From: JANXQG01 sp964615095
GTDB taxonomy: Bacteria > Planctomycetota > Planctomycetia > Pirellulales > Thermoguttaceae
Length of the DNA: 64,000 nucleotides
Assembly (NCBI GenBank): GCA_964615095.1
Contig: CAZTPX010000039.1
Location: 4,279-68,278 of the forward strand
Direction: 5' to 3'
The notes under the pieces are model-generated. The model saw only the letters and a list, made by a program, of their open reading frames with translations, made no database searches and was not told where the DNA came from. The position numbers were made by a program, and so were the translations under genes. Below are positions 34,794 to 44,914 of the stretch, one piece after another. How positions within the stretch are numbered: the stretch's first letter is position 1; each line of letters opens with the position of its first letter.

Positions 34794-37700
34794 TCAACTC
34801 GAACTGCCTAGGGCCTTCACCTGCCGCCGCACTTCCTCACGCGTGAGCATGACCTGCAAAACGGGCAACTGCGGATCGGGCAACTCCTCTTCCTCCGGCC
34901 CGTCGGACAATACGCGATCGACCTCCTGCTCCAAGGTGTCCAGCCAGGCGGGCACGTCGAAGCCGGCGCCGGAAATGTCGCGCGTGAACTCGCCTATGCC
35001 TTGCTCCAAGCGGACGAAAGCGCTCGGTTCGTCATCGGGCAGCGCTTCGCCGGGCGGCGGCTTGTCGTGGGCTTCATTCATGGCCGGTTCAATCAAGGCG
35101 CAAAGCCGATCGACCACTAGCGGCCGCACGAAACGCTCGCCCAAGCGGTCGGCGATGCTCGGCAGCCGCATGCCGTACTTGCGGTTCAGCCGGGTGAAGC
35201 GTTTGAGATGATCCTCGGCGATGCTGGCCGTTCGCTCGGCCACGGCTGCCCGCCAGACGTCGGCCGCCTCGTCGTGACCGCTTCGGACCAGGACTTCGTG
35301 GGCCAGCACGACGGGCTGAAGGTTCCAGGCCACGCGGTCGTAGCTGGCCCTCAACCGCAGGTAATCCAAGAGCGTGTAGAGCATGTCGCCGCGGTCGGAT
35401 TGGGTGGTGGTGCTGTTGTAGTCGACGTATTCGGCGTAGTTCTCTACGACGGCTTCCAGGGCGATACTGAGCCAGCGAACGGCCTCTTCGCGGGGGATGC
35501 GGCTATCGAGGTCGTCCAGGAGGCGGAAGTGGTCCTCTTCATCGGGTTCCTCGGCCATCGAATTCAGCCAGGCATCGACACCCTGGTGTAAAATGCCGCG
35601 GAGATTGCCGTGGTTCATGAATCGCTGTGTGAACAGGTCGCTGCCGTACTGCTCGATGAAGCGTTTCAATTCTTGCCAAGGGCCGCGGCTATTGACGGAC
35701 TCCAGCACCGACAGTCGCACGCCGTGGCTGTGGGTGAGCCAAGCGCGGAGCAGGGACTCGGTGGCCTGTTCGAGGAAGGCGATCAACTCGCCGTCGTCGC
35801 TGGGCGAGGTCCCGTCCGGTTCCGACCAGCCTTCGCTGGCGGCCACGAGGCTGCGGACTACGGCCCGGCAGCCGATCTTGAACATCTGGTCGAATTCGGT
35901 GATGGCGCCGGGACCGACGGGGTGATTGGTCTCCATCTCCTGGATCGTGGAGATCAGTTGCACGGTTTCCTTCAGCAGCCCCAGTCGCGGCAAATAAGCC
36001 AGCAAGCGGCGGAGCACGGTCTGCAGGCCCCGGGAAGCGACGATCCGCTGCGGATGGCCGCTGCGGGCCAGGGCCACGTACAGCAACGTTTGTTGGCCGA
36101 AGGCCGAGACCAGCCGCCGCCAGACGCTCCGCACGCCCTGCGGGTCGCCGCGCAAGACGGCCTTCAGCGCCGCCTCGGCCGGCTCTTCCCAGGCTTCCTG
36201 GCCTTCGAAGGGGGTACGACGGTCCATGACCACGCGAATCAGCCGCACGGCGTCGCCCGTTTCCACGCAGGTGGCGATGATCTGTTCCAGCAGCATCTCC
36301 TTGACGCTGCGGTGGCGTTCGTATTCCACCAGGGCCTCTTGCGTGCCGCGCGGCGGCGGAATGCGGTAGCGATAGACCGTGTCGAGCAGCTCGAGAAGTT
36401 GCTGCCGGTTCTTCATCGCCTGGTCGAGCCAGGCGGCGAAGACCGGTTCGCGCTGGGCCGCCGGCAGGTCGCTGCCGAAAGAATCAACGGCCGCCAGCTT
36501 CCAAAGCTGGGCCAGGTTGGCCAAAAAGGTCAGCCGCCCCACGATCCGCTCGGCTTCACCCATCAGTTCGAAGTCGGTGGCCTCGCCGCCCGTATCGCCG
36601 CCTTCGAGCATTTCGCCTTCGATGTCGTCTTCGGTGCTGCCGCGGAAAGTCACGCCTTCGTAGGCGGCGCCGTAGATATCGTCGATGTCGTCATCCTCGT
36701 TCTCGCCGCCGGCCGATTCCTCAGTGGCCAATTCGAACCGCGGGACCGTCCAATGTTCCTCGGCGTTGGCCTCCAGGTAATCGAGGAACTTGCGGGTCAG
36801 TGCCCAGCGCTGCTGCGGCGTCAGCGTGTCCTTGGCCTCTCCCTCCTCGAAATCGTCCCACAGGTCCTGCATCCAATCCATCGCCAGGTTGTGGAACGAG
36901 TAGTCTTCTTCCACCAGCGGAATCTGGTCGGCCTGGCTGAGCCACTGGACCAGCAGGGCCATGGCGGCCACGGGACTGCGCTGCTCCAACAGGGCGTCGA
37001 CCACCAGGGCGTAGGCCTTGGGCGAGCGGAACTGCTCGGCCCGCTGCCGCCAGAAGGCCAGGTCGCCGGAGGCTGCTCCCGCCTCGTGCCAGGCCCGTAG
37101 GGCCGACGCCACGTGATCGGCCGACTCGCGGGTCTCGCGGCCGGAAAAGCTCTCGACCGAGCCGACCTCCGTGGTGGCGAATTTGTCCCACCAGTCGGCC
37201 AAAACGTCCAACCGCTGCGAAACGCGGCTTTCCAGGTCGGTGACGCCCACGGCGGCGGCCTCCTTCTGGATCTGTACGCCCACCGTGAAGATGCTGCCCA
37301 CCAAGCCGATCAACTCGTCGATGCGATGGTCGTAGACGCTATTCTCGGGCGAGGGAAAAAGGCTGTACTGTCCGCCGAAACCCAGTATGTTCCAGGGATC
37401 GACCAAGGCCCCGCACTCGATCGCGCGATGCAGCAGATCGACCGATTCTTCCAGCAGCCGGGCAGCCGAGTCCAGCCGCGGGGCCGGATCATCGTCCGTG
37501 GGCCGCTTGGCCCCGGCCGCGCTATGGACCTCCTCGATGGCCAGGTGCGCGGTCGTCAGCCGGCAGTGGATGTCGCACTTCAGCCGGGCCGAAGCCACCG
37601 GCACGACGCGGGCCTGGCGCTGGGCCGCTGCCGTGTAGCCCATCCGTGCAAACAATTCGGCCAGGTGGACGTGCTGCAACTGCTCCGCACGGCGACGGGC

Positions 37701-38804
37701 CAGGTGTTGGTTGAAGTGCTGTCGTACGCCGCCGAACGGCTGCCGCACCGCCAGGGCTTCGGCCTGCAAACGCTCGGCATGCGGTCCTTCCATCTGCGCG
37801 AGCAAGCGATCATAGAAGGTGTCGCGGTAGACGGCGATCTGCTGAACCAGCCACGACAGCGTCACGCTCGAATCGTGGGCTTCGGGCCGGTTGCCGCTGA
37901 TCCGCGAGCCCATCAGGATCGTGCCGGCCAGAACGGCGGCCGCCTCGAACAGCATTTCATCGTAAGGCAGGGTGCCGCGGTGCTCGATGCGTTCCATCAT
38001 GGCATCCAGCGATACCTGCTGCAAGATGAAGCGGCGGCAGCGGCCCGCGTTGTCCAGTTTGCCCAGGTCCCATTGGCCAAAGAGATAATTCGGCCGCTTG
38101 TTCACCGGATGATCGAAGTCGTAGGCCCGGGGATCGACCGCCAACTCTTCCAGCAAGGCAGGGTCGAACATCGATTCGAATTGCATGGAAGGATCGAGGC
38201 CTTCGAGGATCGTAAGGGCACGGGCGACCAAGTCGTGATAGCGACCCACGCCCACGCCTACCCCGCGGATGAAGAGCGGGATGGGCCGCACCCATTCATG
38301 GGCGTAGGGCTGAATTTTCTGTTGCGTGCGCAGCACGGCGACGGGCCGGTGGCCGAGATAATCGTTCAGTTGGGCAATCGCGCCGCCGACGATGCGATCG
38401 CTTACGTCCCATGGCCCCCCTTGCTGCAATACGGCCTCGCAGACGCGGCCGATGAATAGCGGCTGGAAGAGCGTCTCCTCCGACTGGTGGAAGAGCAGAT
38501 CAGCGTGGAACTGGCGGTAGCCGGGCAGCGTCTTGTCGAAGACCAGCCCCAGCACGGCTTCGGCCTGATCGATTTGCCGGAAGGCCTCGCCGCGGCCGTG
38601 TAGATCCTGCAGGGTTTTGGCCAGGAAGCGGTGCATCGCCTTCCAAGTCGGTTCCAGCCGTTCCGGGTTCGCATCGATTAGCTCGAAGAGATGATTGATG
38701 TTAAGCAGGAACCGGGAATCTGGCGTGCCGGAAGAAAAGTTGAGATATCCGAGGATTTCCTGCCCCGTCTTGTCGGCATCGGTCCTCTGGCCCAGTTGTT
38801 TCAT
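34794..38804 (-). CDS. Very large hypothetical protein, 1336 aa
   Basis: A 1336-residue, mostly helical soluble protein without signal peptide or membrane segment. It starts MKQLGQRTDADKTGQEILGY. Near residues 690-740 there is an acidic, low-complexity linker (GGENEDDDIDDIYGAAYEGV). The rest looks like helical repeats but no standard TPR consensus is evident. I know no function; proteins like this seem to be conserved within planctomycetes. It is divergent from the beta-propeller gene at 38993, with a 188-bp shared promoter region. Confidence 0.75.
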   Translation of the reverse strand: MKQLGQRTDADKTGQEILGYLNFSSGTPDSRFLLNINHLFELIDANPERLEPTWKAMHRFLAKTLQDLHGRGEAFRQIDQAEAVLGLVFDKTLPGYRQFHADLLFHQSEETLFQPLFIGRVCEAVLQQGGPWDVSDRIVGGAIAQLNDYLGHRPVAVLRTQQKIQPYAHEWVRPIPLFIRGVGVGVGRYHDLVARALTILEGLDPSMQFESMFDPALLEELAVDPRAYDFDHPVNKRPNYLFGQWDLGKLDNAGRCRRFILQQVSLDAMMERIEHRGTLPYDEMLFEAAAVLAGTILMGSRISGNRPEAHDSSVTLSWLVQQIAVYRDTFYDRLLAQMEGPHAERLQAEALAVRQPFGGVRQHFNQHLARRRAEQLQHVHLAELFARMGYTAAAQRQARVVPVASARLKCDIHCRLTTAHLAIEEVHSAAGAKRPTDDDPAPRLDSAARLLEESVDLLHRAIECGALVDPWNILGFGGQYSLFPSPENSVYDHRIDELIGLVGSIFTVGVQIQKEAAAVGVTDLESRVSQRLDVLADWWDKFATTEVGSVESFSGRETRESADHVASALRAWHEAGAASGDLAFWRQRAEQFRSPKAYALVVDALLEQRSPVAAMALLVQWLSQADQIPLVEEDYSFHNLAMDWMQDLWDDFEEGEAKDTLTPQQRWALTRKFLDYLEANAEEHWTVPRFELATEESAGGENEDDDIDDIYGAAYEGVTFRGSTEDDIEGEMLEGGDTGGEATDFELMGEAERIVGRLTFLANLAQLWKLAAVDSFGSDLPAAQREPVFAAWLDQAMKNRQQLLELLDTVYRYRIPPPRGTQEALVEYERHRSVKEMLLEQIIATCVETGDAVRLIRVVMDRRTPFEGQEAWEEPAEAALKAVLRGDPQGVRSVWRRLVSAFGQQTLLYVALARSGHPQRIVASRGLQTVLRRLLAYLPRLGLLKETVQLISTIQEMETNHPVGPGAITEFDQMFKIGCRAVVRSLVAASEGWSEPDGTSPSDDGELIAFLEQATESLLRAWLTHSHGVRLSVLESVNSRGPWQELKRFIEQYGSDLFTQRFMNHGNLRGILHQGVDAWLNSMAEEPDEEDHFRLLDDLDSRIPREEAVRWLSIALEAVVENYAEYVDYNSTTTQSDRGDMLYTLLDYLRLRASYDRVAWNLQPVVLAHEVLVRSGHDEAADVWRAAVAERTASIAEDHLKRFTRLNRKYGMRLPSIADRLGERFVRPLVVDRLCALIEPAMNEAHDKPPPGEALPDDEPSAFVRLEQGIGEFTRDISGAGFDVPAWLDTLEQEVDRVLSDGPEEEELPDPQLPVLQVMLTREEVRRQVKALGSSS

Positions 38805-38992
38805 GCAAGATCTCCGTCGCTTGCTCCATGCACCGCAAGCCTGTGTATTATCTTTGTCCCGGCCTTAATTGTAGGAAACTGAGAGAAAATGTGTTAGAAC
38901 CCCCCCTTGTTACCGATTCTCCGCGTGCTTTTTTCACCAACTTGGACTATCATAGAAGCAGATTCTTGTTCAAAGCACGAGGGAGAACGGCG

Positions 38993-40564
38993 ATGCGATA
39001 TTTCTCGTTGGCCGCAGTATTGGGCGTGTTGTTGTCCTGGACGGGGCAGTTGTCGGCTGCCCTGAACGACGAAATTATAACGGAAGCCATGGCCCAGCGC
39101 TATGGCCTGACCCGCGTATGGGTTACCCAGGCCCAGGTCAACTCGGGGCAAGGCCGCCTGCAGGCGGTCGTGCTGTATGACGGCGTACTCTACGCCCAAT
39201 CGAGCCGCGCGACCCTGGAAGCAATCGACGCGGAGACGGGCCAGAAACTCTGGGCGAAATTGGTCGGGCAACCCAACCATCCCAGCCTGCCCCCCAGCGC
39301 GTCGCGCGACCTGGTTGCCACGATCAACGGCTCCACGCTCTTCGTGTTGAACCGCTACACCGGCGATATCCTCTATCAGACCACGATCGACGGCGCTCCC
39401 GGCGGCGGGCCGGGGCTGAGCAACAAGCGGGCCTATGTGCCGATGGTCACGGGTATGATCCTCGCTTATCGCCTGGAGCCGGTGGTCGACGCGGCCAAGG
39501 AACTTGGCAAGCTCAACGTGCATGCCCCGGACATGACGGACGAGGAAAAGAAAGAACAGGCCAAGAAGGATGAGGAAGAACGCCGCGAGAACATTCGCAT
39601 CCGCCAGGAATACGTGCCGCCGCTGGCTTGCAGTTCGACAGGACGGGGCCTGGTTCCGCCGCTGGTAACCACGCAGAATCGCGACGAGGAATACGTGACC
39701 TGGGTTACCGATCGCGGCTATTTGTACGTCGGCCGCGTCGATCGTCGCTCGGCAGACAAGTTTGTCGCCACCTACCGACTCGGCACCAAGGGGACCTTCA
39801 GCAATCCACCCGCCTACTTGCCGCCGGATCCCAAAGTGCTGGGCGATTCGGGTATCGTTTTCGCCGGTTCCAGCGATGGTTACGTCTATGCGGTGTTGGA
39901 ACGCTCGGGCGAGTTCCAGTGGAAATTTGCCGCCTCGGAACCGGTCATCGATTCGCCGGTGGTCATTGAAAATCGCGTCTATGTGACCACGGAACTGGGC
40001 GGCATGTTCTGCCTGAACGCCAAGACCGGAAAGCAGATCTGGTGGGCCCCGGACTTGCTGCACTTCGTGGCGGCGGGTAAGCGGCGGGTGTATGCCGCCG
40101 ACAAGCTGGACCGCCTGCGGATCATCGACGCCCGCACCGGCGCCACGCTCGACAACATGCCCACAAGCACCTTGCCGATCAAGATCAGCAACGGCCAGAC
40201 GGACCGGATCTACCTGGGATCCGAAGATGGCGCCATCCAATGTCTGCGCGAGTTGGACCAGCCCAAGGTGGTTGTCTACAACGAAAGCCGCAAGCCGTTG
40301 CCCGACGAGGAGCCGCCCAAGGCGGCGCCCAAACCCAAGCCCAAGCCCGTCGACAGCGGCGCGCCCAAGGTAGCTCACGACCGTCCCGCACCCAAGAAGA
40401 AGGCTGCGGCGAAGAAGGACGACGCTGGCGACGCGGCCGCCGATGACGATGCGCCCGCGGACAAACCAGCCAAGCCCGCCAAAGGCAAAGCCAAGGCCAA
40501 GGCCAAGGCAGCCGCCAAGGGCAAGAAGGATGCTGATGCCGGCGAGGACAATCCCTTCAAATAA
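38993..40564 (+). CDS. Secreted PQQ-like beta-propeller protein with Lys/Ala-rich tail
   Basis: A 523-residue protein with a signal peptide (MRYFSLAAVLGVLLSWTGQL). Propeller blades of the PQQ/BamB type follow: TLEAIDAETGQKLWAKL, LFVLNRYTGDILYQTTIDG, YVYAVLERSGEFQWKF and MFCLNAKTGKQIWW. A charged insert (EEKKEQAKKDEEERRENIR) splits blades two and three. The last ~90 residues are Pro/Lys/Ala-rich low complexity (AKAKAAAKGKKD). Probably a periplasmic binding or scaffold protein; no enzyme residues for PQQ chemistry were identified. GGGAG at 38981 supports the start. Confidence 0.85.
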   Translation: MRYFSLAAVLGVLLSWTGQLSAALNDEIITEAMAQRYGLTRVWVTQAQVNSGQGRLQAVVLYDGVLYAQSSRATLEAIDAETGQKLWAKLVGQPNHPSLPPSASRDLVATINGSTLFVLNRYTGDILYQTTIDGAPGGGPGLSNKRAYVPMVTGMILAYRLEPVVDAAKELGKLNVHAPDMTDEEKKEQAKKDEEERRENIRIRQEYVPPLACSSTGRGLVPPLVTTQNRDEEYVTWVTDRGYLYVGRVDRRSADKFVATYRLGTKGTFSNPPAYLPPDPKVLGDSGIVFAGSSDGYVYAVLERSGEFQWKFAASEPVIDSPVVIENRVYVTTELGGMFCLNAKTGKQIWWAPDLLHFVAAGKRRVYAADKLDRLRIIDARTGATLDNMPTSTLPIKISNGQTDRIYLGSEDGAIQCLRELDQPKVVVYNESRKPLPDEEPPKAAPKPKPKPVDSGAPKVAHDRPAPKKKAAAKKDDAGDAAADDDAPADKPAKPAKGKAKAKAKAAAKGKKDADAGEDNPFK

Positions 40565-40616
40565 GTCGCCCTCTTCGGCATAGGGCGACTAAAGTCACCC
40601 CTGCGGCGTCGGCATG

Positions 40617-40641
40617 CGACAGTTATTGATTCGCCGGTCCT
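40617..40641. repeat. 25-bp dispersed repeat, copy 1
   Basis: CGACAGTTATTGATTCGCCG then GTCCT is identical at 60325-60349. Both copies lie shortly after a gene and follow a GCGACT string, in the same orientation, 19.7 kb apart. Nothing else in the 295-bp gap up to the next gene looks coding. Confidence 0.8.
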
Positions 40642-40859
40642 TCCTGCGTCAACTCTACCGCCCGGTCAACTTCTGTCGTTGCTGGCAGTTCTAATGCCTT
40701 GCGCGATTGTGCGAGCAGCGGGCACCGCCTGTAACGCCTGTTCCGACGAGTGGTTGCCTCGTTGCCGCCGGGAAGGCCGGTTTCGCTTATCCCCTGCTGA
40801 AAATCCGGTCGATTCGAAACATCAGGTAGTATCGTCAACGGATGACGGAGCGGTATGCA

Positions 40860-42263
40860 ATGAACGGATTCCAGCTTGCGCATCTACTCAAGCGCCTTGT
40901 GCGCGGTCCGCAGCCGCGGCGTGTGTCCATTATCACAGGGCTGGCCACCCTGAGTATGGTTGTGATCGGCCTGGCGTGGCTCGTCAGCGGCCCATGGAGC
41001 AGGGGCAGCGGCGAGCGGCACGACCTCGTTCGCGCCACGCTCACCGACTCGCCTTCGTGGGACCGCGTGAGACCGGAATGGCCCAAGTATCTACCCGAAT
41101 TGCCCCCGCTTTCCGCTGGCGCGGTGTCGCCCGCGTCAGCAGGCGAAACCGTGACGCCCCCCGTTTTGCACGATGCGGCGGATATCGACGTCCCGCCTTC
41201 GATCCCGGCAGGGCCGGAACTGTTTGCGCCGGCGGCACAACCTCGACCGCCGGCGCAAAACACGCTGCCGCAACTCGCGGTTTCTCGGCTTCCGGCGCCC
41301 TTACCTGCCCCTGCGCCTTTGCCTACACTTTCGCCCCCGACGATCCCTGCGTCACCGGGCCGACTGCCTCCGCCGCCGCAAATACGTTCGGAAGCGATGG
41401 AAAAAATCGCGATGCAATCCGACCAGCAGATCCGCCATGGCTTCGAACTGGCGGGCCGCGGCGCCATCTTTGCTGCCCGGGCCGAGTTCATCGCCGCACT
41501 GCGATTGATTGCCCAGGGATTGGACAACGACGGCAACACGGCAATCCACAGCCAGTCGCTGGTTGCCGCACTCACGGCCATGAAAGAAGCCCAGGATTTT
41601 ATCCCGGCCGCCGGGAAGTTCGAAGGCGAACTGGATTTGCCGCCGATCGTTGCTGGCCATCGCACGCCCGTGCTGAAGACTGTGCCCGCGGACCAGTTGC
41701 AGTCCATGCGTGCCCTGAAGCAGTACTTCACCTTTGCCCAGGAGCAACTTGCCCTGGCTGCCGGGCGGGAAGTCTCCGGCTCCATCGCCTTGGGAGCGCT
41801 GGGCAAGTTGCACGCGGCCCTGGCCGGCAAGCCGAACCCCGAGATTGTCGCTCCCGAAGCGAAGGCCGTCACCTTCTTTCAGGCGGCTATCTTGGTCTGC
41901 CCGCGAAACTACATGGCGGCGAACGACCTGGGCGTCCTCTTGGCGCGCAATGGCGATCTGATGGGCGCCCGCCGCATGCTGGAACACAGCGTGCTGGTCA
42001 ACCGCCGCTCGGAGAATTTCAACAACTTGAGCGTCGTCTACCGCCGCCTCGGACAGCAGCGACTGGCGGAACTTGCCACCCAAAAGGCCCTGGCAGCCAA
42101 AGCGGCGGAAACTGCCCGGCAAAGGAACGCCAGCCTCTTGGCCGGCGGCTCGGTGCAGTGGGTCAACCCCGCCGACCTGGTCCAATCGCAGGAACCGTGG
42201 GTCGATCCCTCCGCCAAGCCGGCGGCGACCGCCAACCAGCAAGGGCCCGCAGTGAGGCGTTAA
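40860..42263 (+). CDS. Membrane-anchored TPR-like protein upstream of the polysaccharide export gene
   Basis: A 467-residue protein. The membrane anchor is at residues about 23-45 (VSIITGLATLSMVVIGLAWL). A long Pro/Ala-rich linker follows, then helical TPR-like repeats (LGALGKLHAALAGKPNPEIV; MAANDLGVLLARNGDLMGAR; NFNNLSVVYRRLGQQRLAEL). Start 40860 is preferred to 40842 because GGAG at 40847-40850 is spaced 9 bases from it. It precedes the Wza-like gene on the same strand, so a role in exopolysaccharide export assembly is plausible, but unproven. Confidence 0.8.
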   Translation: MNGFQLAHLLKRLVRGPQPRRVSIITGLATLSMVVIGLAWLVSGPWSRGSGERHDLVRATLTDSPSWDRVRPEWPKYLPELPPLSAGAVSPASAGETVTPPVLHDAADIDVPPSIPAGPELFAPAAQPRPPAQNTLPQLAVSRLPAPLPAPAPLPTLSPPTIPASPGRLPPPPQIRSEAMEKIAMQSDQQIRHGFELAGRGAIFAARAEFIAALRLIAQGLDNDGNTAIHSQSLVAALTAMKEAQDFIPAAGKFEGELDLPPIVAGHRTPVLKTVPADQLQSMRALKQYFTFAQEQLALAAGREVSGSIALGALGKLHAALAGKPNPEIVAPEAKAVTFFQAAILVCPRNYMAANDLGVLLARNGDLMGARRMLEHSVLVNRRSENFNNLSVVYRRLGQQRLAELATQKALAAKAAETARQRNASLLAGGSVQWVNPADLVQSQEPWVDPSAKPAATANQQGPAVRR

Positions 42264-42277
42264 GGGCCGACAACTAA

Positions 42278-42450
42278 ACTGGAAATCCGAAATCCGAATT
42301 TCGAAATCCGAAACAAATCGGAAGTTCAAATTGCGGAAATCGAAAACGTCAAAGTCGAAAACGAAACCCGAAAATCGTTGCAAGTCCGGCTGTTTAGAAC
42401 ATTGAGAATTCCGATTTTGAATTTGTTTCGGATTTCGATATTCGAATTTC
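42278..42450. repeat. AT-rich GAAATCCGAA-type simple repeat
   Basis: Irregular iterations of GAAATCCGAA/AATCCGAATTTCGAAATCCG occupy the gap between the TPR and export genes, with an inverted partner (TTTCGGATTTCGATATTCGA) near 42426. This is a dispersed spacer type; a short relative precedes atpD. It separates the two genes by about 200 bp, but no terminator was recognised. Confidence 0.6.
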
Positions 42451-42471
42451 GTGCTTGGTAGGAGTTCGATC

Positions 42472-43698
42472 ATGAAAGCAACCCGTGAAGTCTTGAAACT
42501 GTCGCTCTTTGGGTCTATCCAGCGCCGCTGGTTAGTGGCCAGTCTGATAGTTGCCGTGCTCGTGGGCACCGCGACAGCGGTTGTCACGGGCGGCGATCCG
42601 ATCATCCAGCCGATTCCGGCGGGTCAGGCTGCCGTTGCTCCCTGCCAAAATCTGGGGCCGGCGGCGCCGTTTCCCATCTATGCCGTGGATTGCGCAGCGA
42701 ACTGTTGCCAGGGCCGCAATTGCCACTGGGAAGACGCCCGTCTGGTCGCCTGGCAGTGCTACGCCCAGGGGGAATACGTGGGGCATGCGCGGACGGAACA
42801 CGTTACCGACTATCGCCTTCGCGTCGACGACCAGTTGGACATGCTCTATCGTATCACCCGCGATGAAACGCGCATGCCCTACAAGCTGAACGTGGGCGAC
42901 GAGATCCGCGTCGAATCGTTCACCGATCCGGAACTCAATCGCGCCTTGATGGTACAGCCCGACGGCATGGTCACCCTGCGACTCCTGGGCCAGATTCACG
43001 CCGCGGGGCAAACGGTCACGCAATTGCGCGACACGCTGGAGGAACAGTACAAGAAGTACTATAAGGTGCCTTCAATCACGGTGACACCCACGAAGGTCAA
43101 TACGCAACTGGACGATCTCCGTTCCGTGGTCGATCGCCGTTACGGCATCGGCGGCCAGGGGGCGAACGTGCGCGTCGCGCCCGATGGCACGATTTCGCTT
43201 ACGGCCATCGGCTATGTCCATGCCCAGGGCCTCACGCTCAACGAACTGCGGCAGGAAATCAATGAACGCTACCGCGCGAAGATCGAGGGCATGGAGATCA
43301 TTCCGGTGCTCACCGCCCGAGCTCCGCGCTACGTCTACGTGCTGGGCGAGGTCCACATACCGGGCCGCTATGAGATGCTGGGTCCCACCACGGCCCTGCA
43401 AGCCCTGGCCCTGGCGGGCAGTTGGAACGTGGGCGCGAACATCTCGCAAGTCGTCGTCTTCCGCCGCGGCGACGATTGGCGATTGCTGGCCACCATGATC
43501 GACTTGCAAGGAGCGCTGCGCGGCAAACAGCCCTGTCCCAAGGGCGAAATCTGGCTCTCCGACAGCGACGTGATCATCGTGCCCAAGGGCCGTATCCTGG
43601 AGGCCGACGATTTCATCAACCTGGTCTTCACGCGCGGCCTGTACGGCGTCTTCCCGCTGCAACCGAGCATTACTTGGACAAAGTTGTCGACCATCTGA
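42472..43698 (+). CDS. Wza-like polysaccharide biosynthesis/export protein
   Basis: A 408-residue secreted protein of the outer-membrane polysaccharide exporter family. An N-terminal signal anchor (RWLVASLIVAVLVGTATAVV) is followed by a Cys-rich linker (DCAANCCQGRNCHWEDARL). The Poly_export domain starts at YKLNVGDEIRVESFTDPELN, and SLBB-type beta-grasp units follow (APRYVYVLGEVHIPGRYEML). There is no classical lipobox in the first 25 residues. No glycosyltransferase or Wzc kinase lies in the window, so the polymer is unknown. Confidence 0.88.
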   Translation: MKATREVLKLSLFGSIQRRWLVASLIVAVLVGTATAVVTGGDPIIQPIPAGQAAVAPCQNLGPAAPFPIYAVDCAANCCQGRNCHWEDARLVAWQCYAQGEYVGHARTEHVTDYRLRVDDQLDMLYRITRDETRMPYKLNVGDEIRVESFTDPELNRALMVQPDGMVTLRLLGQIHAAGQTVTQLRDTLEEQYKKYYKVPSITVTPTKVNTQLDDLRSVVDRRYGIGGQGANVRVAPDGTISLTAIGYVHAQGLTLNELRQEINERYRAKIEGMEIIPVLTARAPRYVYVLGEVHIPGRYEMLGPTTALQALALAGSWNVGANISQVVVFRRGDDWRLLATMIDLQGALRGKQPCPKGEIWLSDSDVIIVPKGRILEADDFINLVFTRGLYGVFPLQPSITWTKLSTI

Positions 43699-43850
43699 CG
43701 CGGGGAAGAGTCTATAGCTGAAACGCTAGTGTCACTCGCCGCCGCGGAAGGTATAGCCGCGGAAGGGTATAGCCGTGTTGCCAACGACCTTGGCGGCGGT
43801 TAAGATACGCGAACAGCGAACTGGCAATATTCACACTGCGGGGAAAAAAC

Positions 43851-44906
43851 ATGCCCGTTGCCTGCCCGTGCCGCGGACCGGGACTCGATCGGGTCCGGCC
43901 GTCGATCGCCACTGCGTTCCGCGTGGCGCTTGCCGCGGCGCTGTTGTTCGCGGCGGCCGGTCGGTCGATTGCCGGGCCGCCGGTCAAAGCGCCCGGCGAT
44001 AGACCGCACCTGGCCGTGTGGATGATGCCGCCCGCCTATGGCGACGGCAGGTGCTTTCGCGAACTGTTTCAACAGCCCGATGCCTGGAAGGACACGCGCT
44101 CGGTCGTCGACGTGCTCGGCTACGCCGACCTGAACATCAACAAGCAGTTCAGCGACGAGGAGCTGCGGGCATGGTTTCCGCAGCTTCGCCACTGGGGGAT
44201 CAAGTTTGCCTTGGAGGTCGGCGCCTTGAAGCCCTGGGGCGAGACGGGCGAGAAAACGTTCAACATCGAGCGGCCCATGTGGGACCGCGTCGAGCGCCTG
44301 GGGGGCAGCCTGTACGCGATTGCCATGGATGAGCCGCTGTGTTGCGCCCGCCAGGAGATCCACAAGCCGGACGACTACGCCGTGGCGGAGACTGCCCGCT
44401 ACATCGCCCTGGTCCGCAAGCGCTATCCGCAGGTGTTGATCGGCGACGTCGAGCCTTACCCGTTTGTGCCCTTGCCCGACCTGATGCGGTGGATCGAAGC
44501 CCTGGAGAAGCGCCTGGCCGAGATGCACGTGCGCGGGCTGGACTTCTTCCGATTGGATGTCGATTGGGTATGCTTTACGGTCAACGGCCAGGGCTCATGG
44601 CGCGAGGTCAAGAAACTGGAGCAGTATTGCCGCGGCCGCAAGCTGGCCTTCAGCCTGATCTATTGGGCCTCCGGTTATCCCCTGTTGGAGCGGCGGGGAC
44701 TGGCCGATGATTCGACCTGGTACGTCTCGACGCTGCAGCAGGGATACGACTACGCCGCCGTGGGAGGGACGCCGGAACAGTATGTCGTTGAGAGCTGGAT
44801 CGACGCCCCCGCGCGCTGCGTGCCCGACTCGGGCGAGTTCACCTTCACGCGGACCGTGCGGGATTTCAGCCGCAAGTTCGCCCCCAGGAGCTTGCCAGCC
44901 CGCTGA
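43851..44906 (+). CDS. Secreted TIM-barrel-like protein, possible glycoside hydrolase
   Basis: A 351-residue protein with signal peptide (about residues 20-42). It has the cadence of a TIM barrel with conserved-looking acidic blocks: SLYAIAMDEPLCCARQEIHK, GLDFFRLDVDWVCFTVNGQG and KLAFSLIYWASGYPLL. These look like the inner strands of a glycosidase-type barrel, but I cannot name a family. It follows the exporter gene by 152 bp, so it may act on an exported polysaccharide. Function is inference. Confidence 0.6.
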   Translation: MPVACPCRGPGLDRVRPSIATAFRVALAAALLFAAAGRSIAGPPVKAPGDRPHLAVWMMPPAYGDGRCFRELFQQPDAWKDTRSVVDVLGYADLNINKQFSDEELRAWFPQLRHWGIKFALEVGALKPWGETGEKTFNIERPMWDRVERLGGSLYAIAMDEPLCCARQEIHKPDDYAVAETARYIALVRKRYPQVLIGDVEPYPFVPLPDLMRWIEALEKRLAEMHVRGLDFFRLDVDWVCFTVNGQGSWREVKKLEQYCRGRKLAFSLIYWASGYPLLERRGLADDSTWYVSTLQQGYDYAAVGGTPEQYVVESWIDAPARCVPDSGEFTFTRTVRDFSRKFAPRSLPAR

Positions 44907-44914
44907 ATCGCCTC

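Noticed and set aside
35610..38459. Two long plus-strand open frames opposite the 1336-residue gene
   Set aside because: They are Gln/Arg/His-rich antisense frames with no domain; the minus-strand frame is continuous over 4 kb with normal composition.
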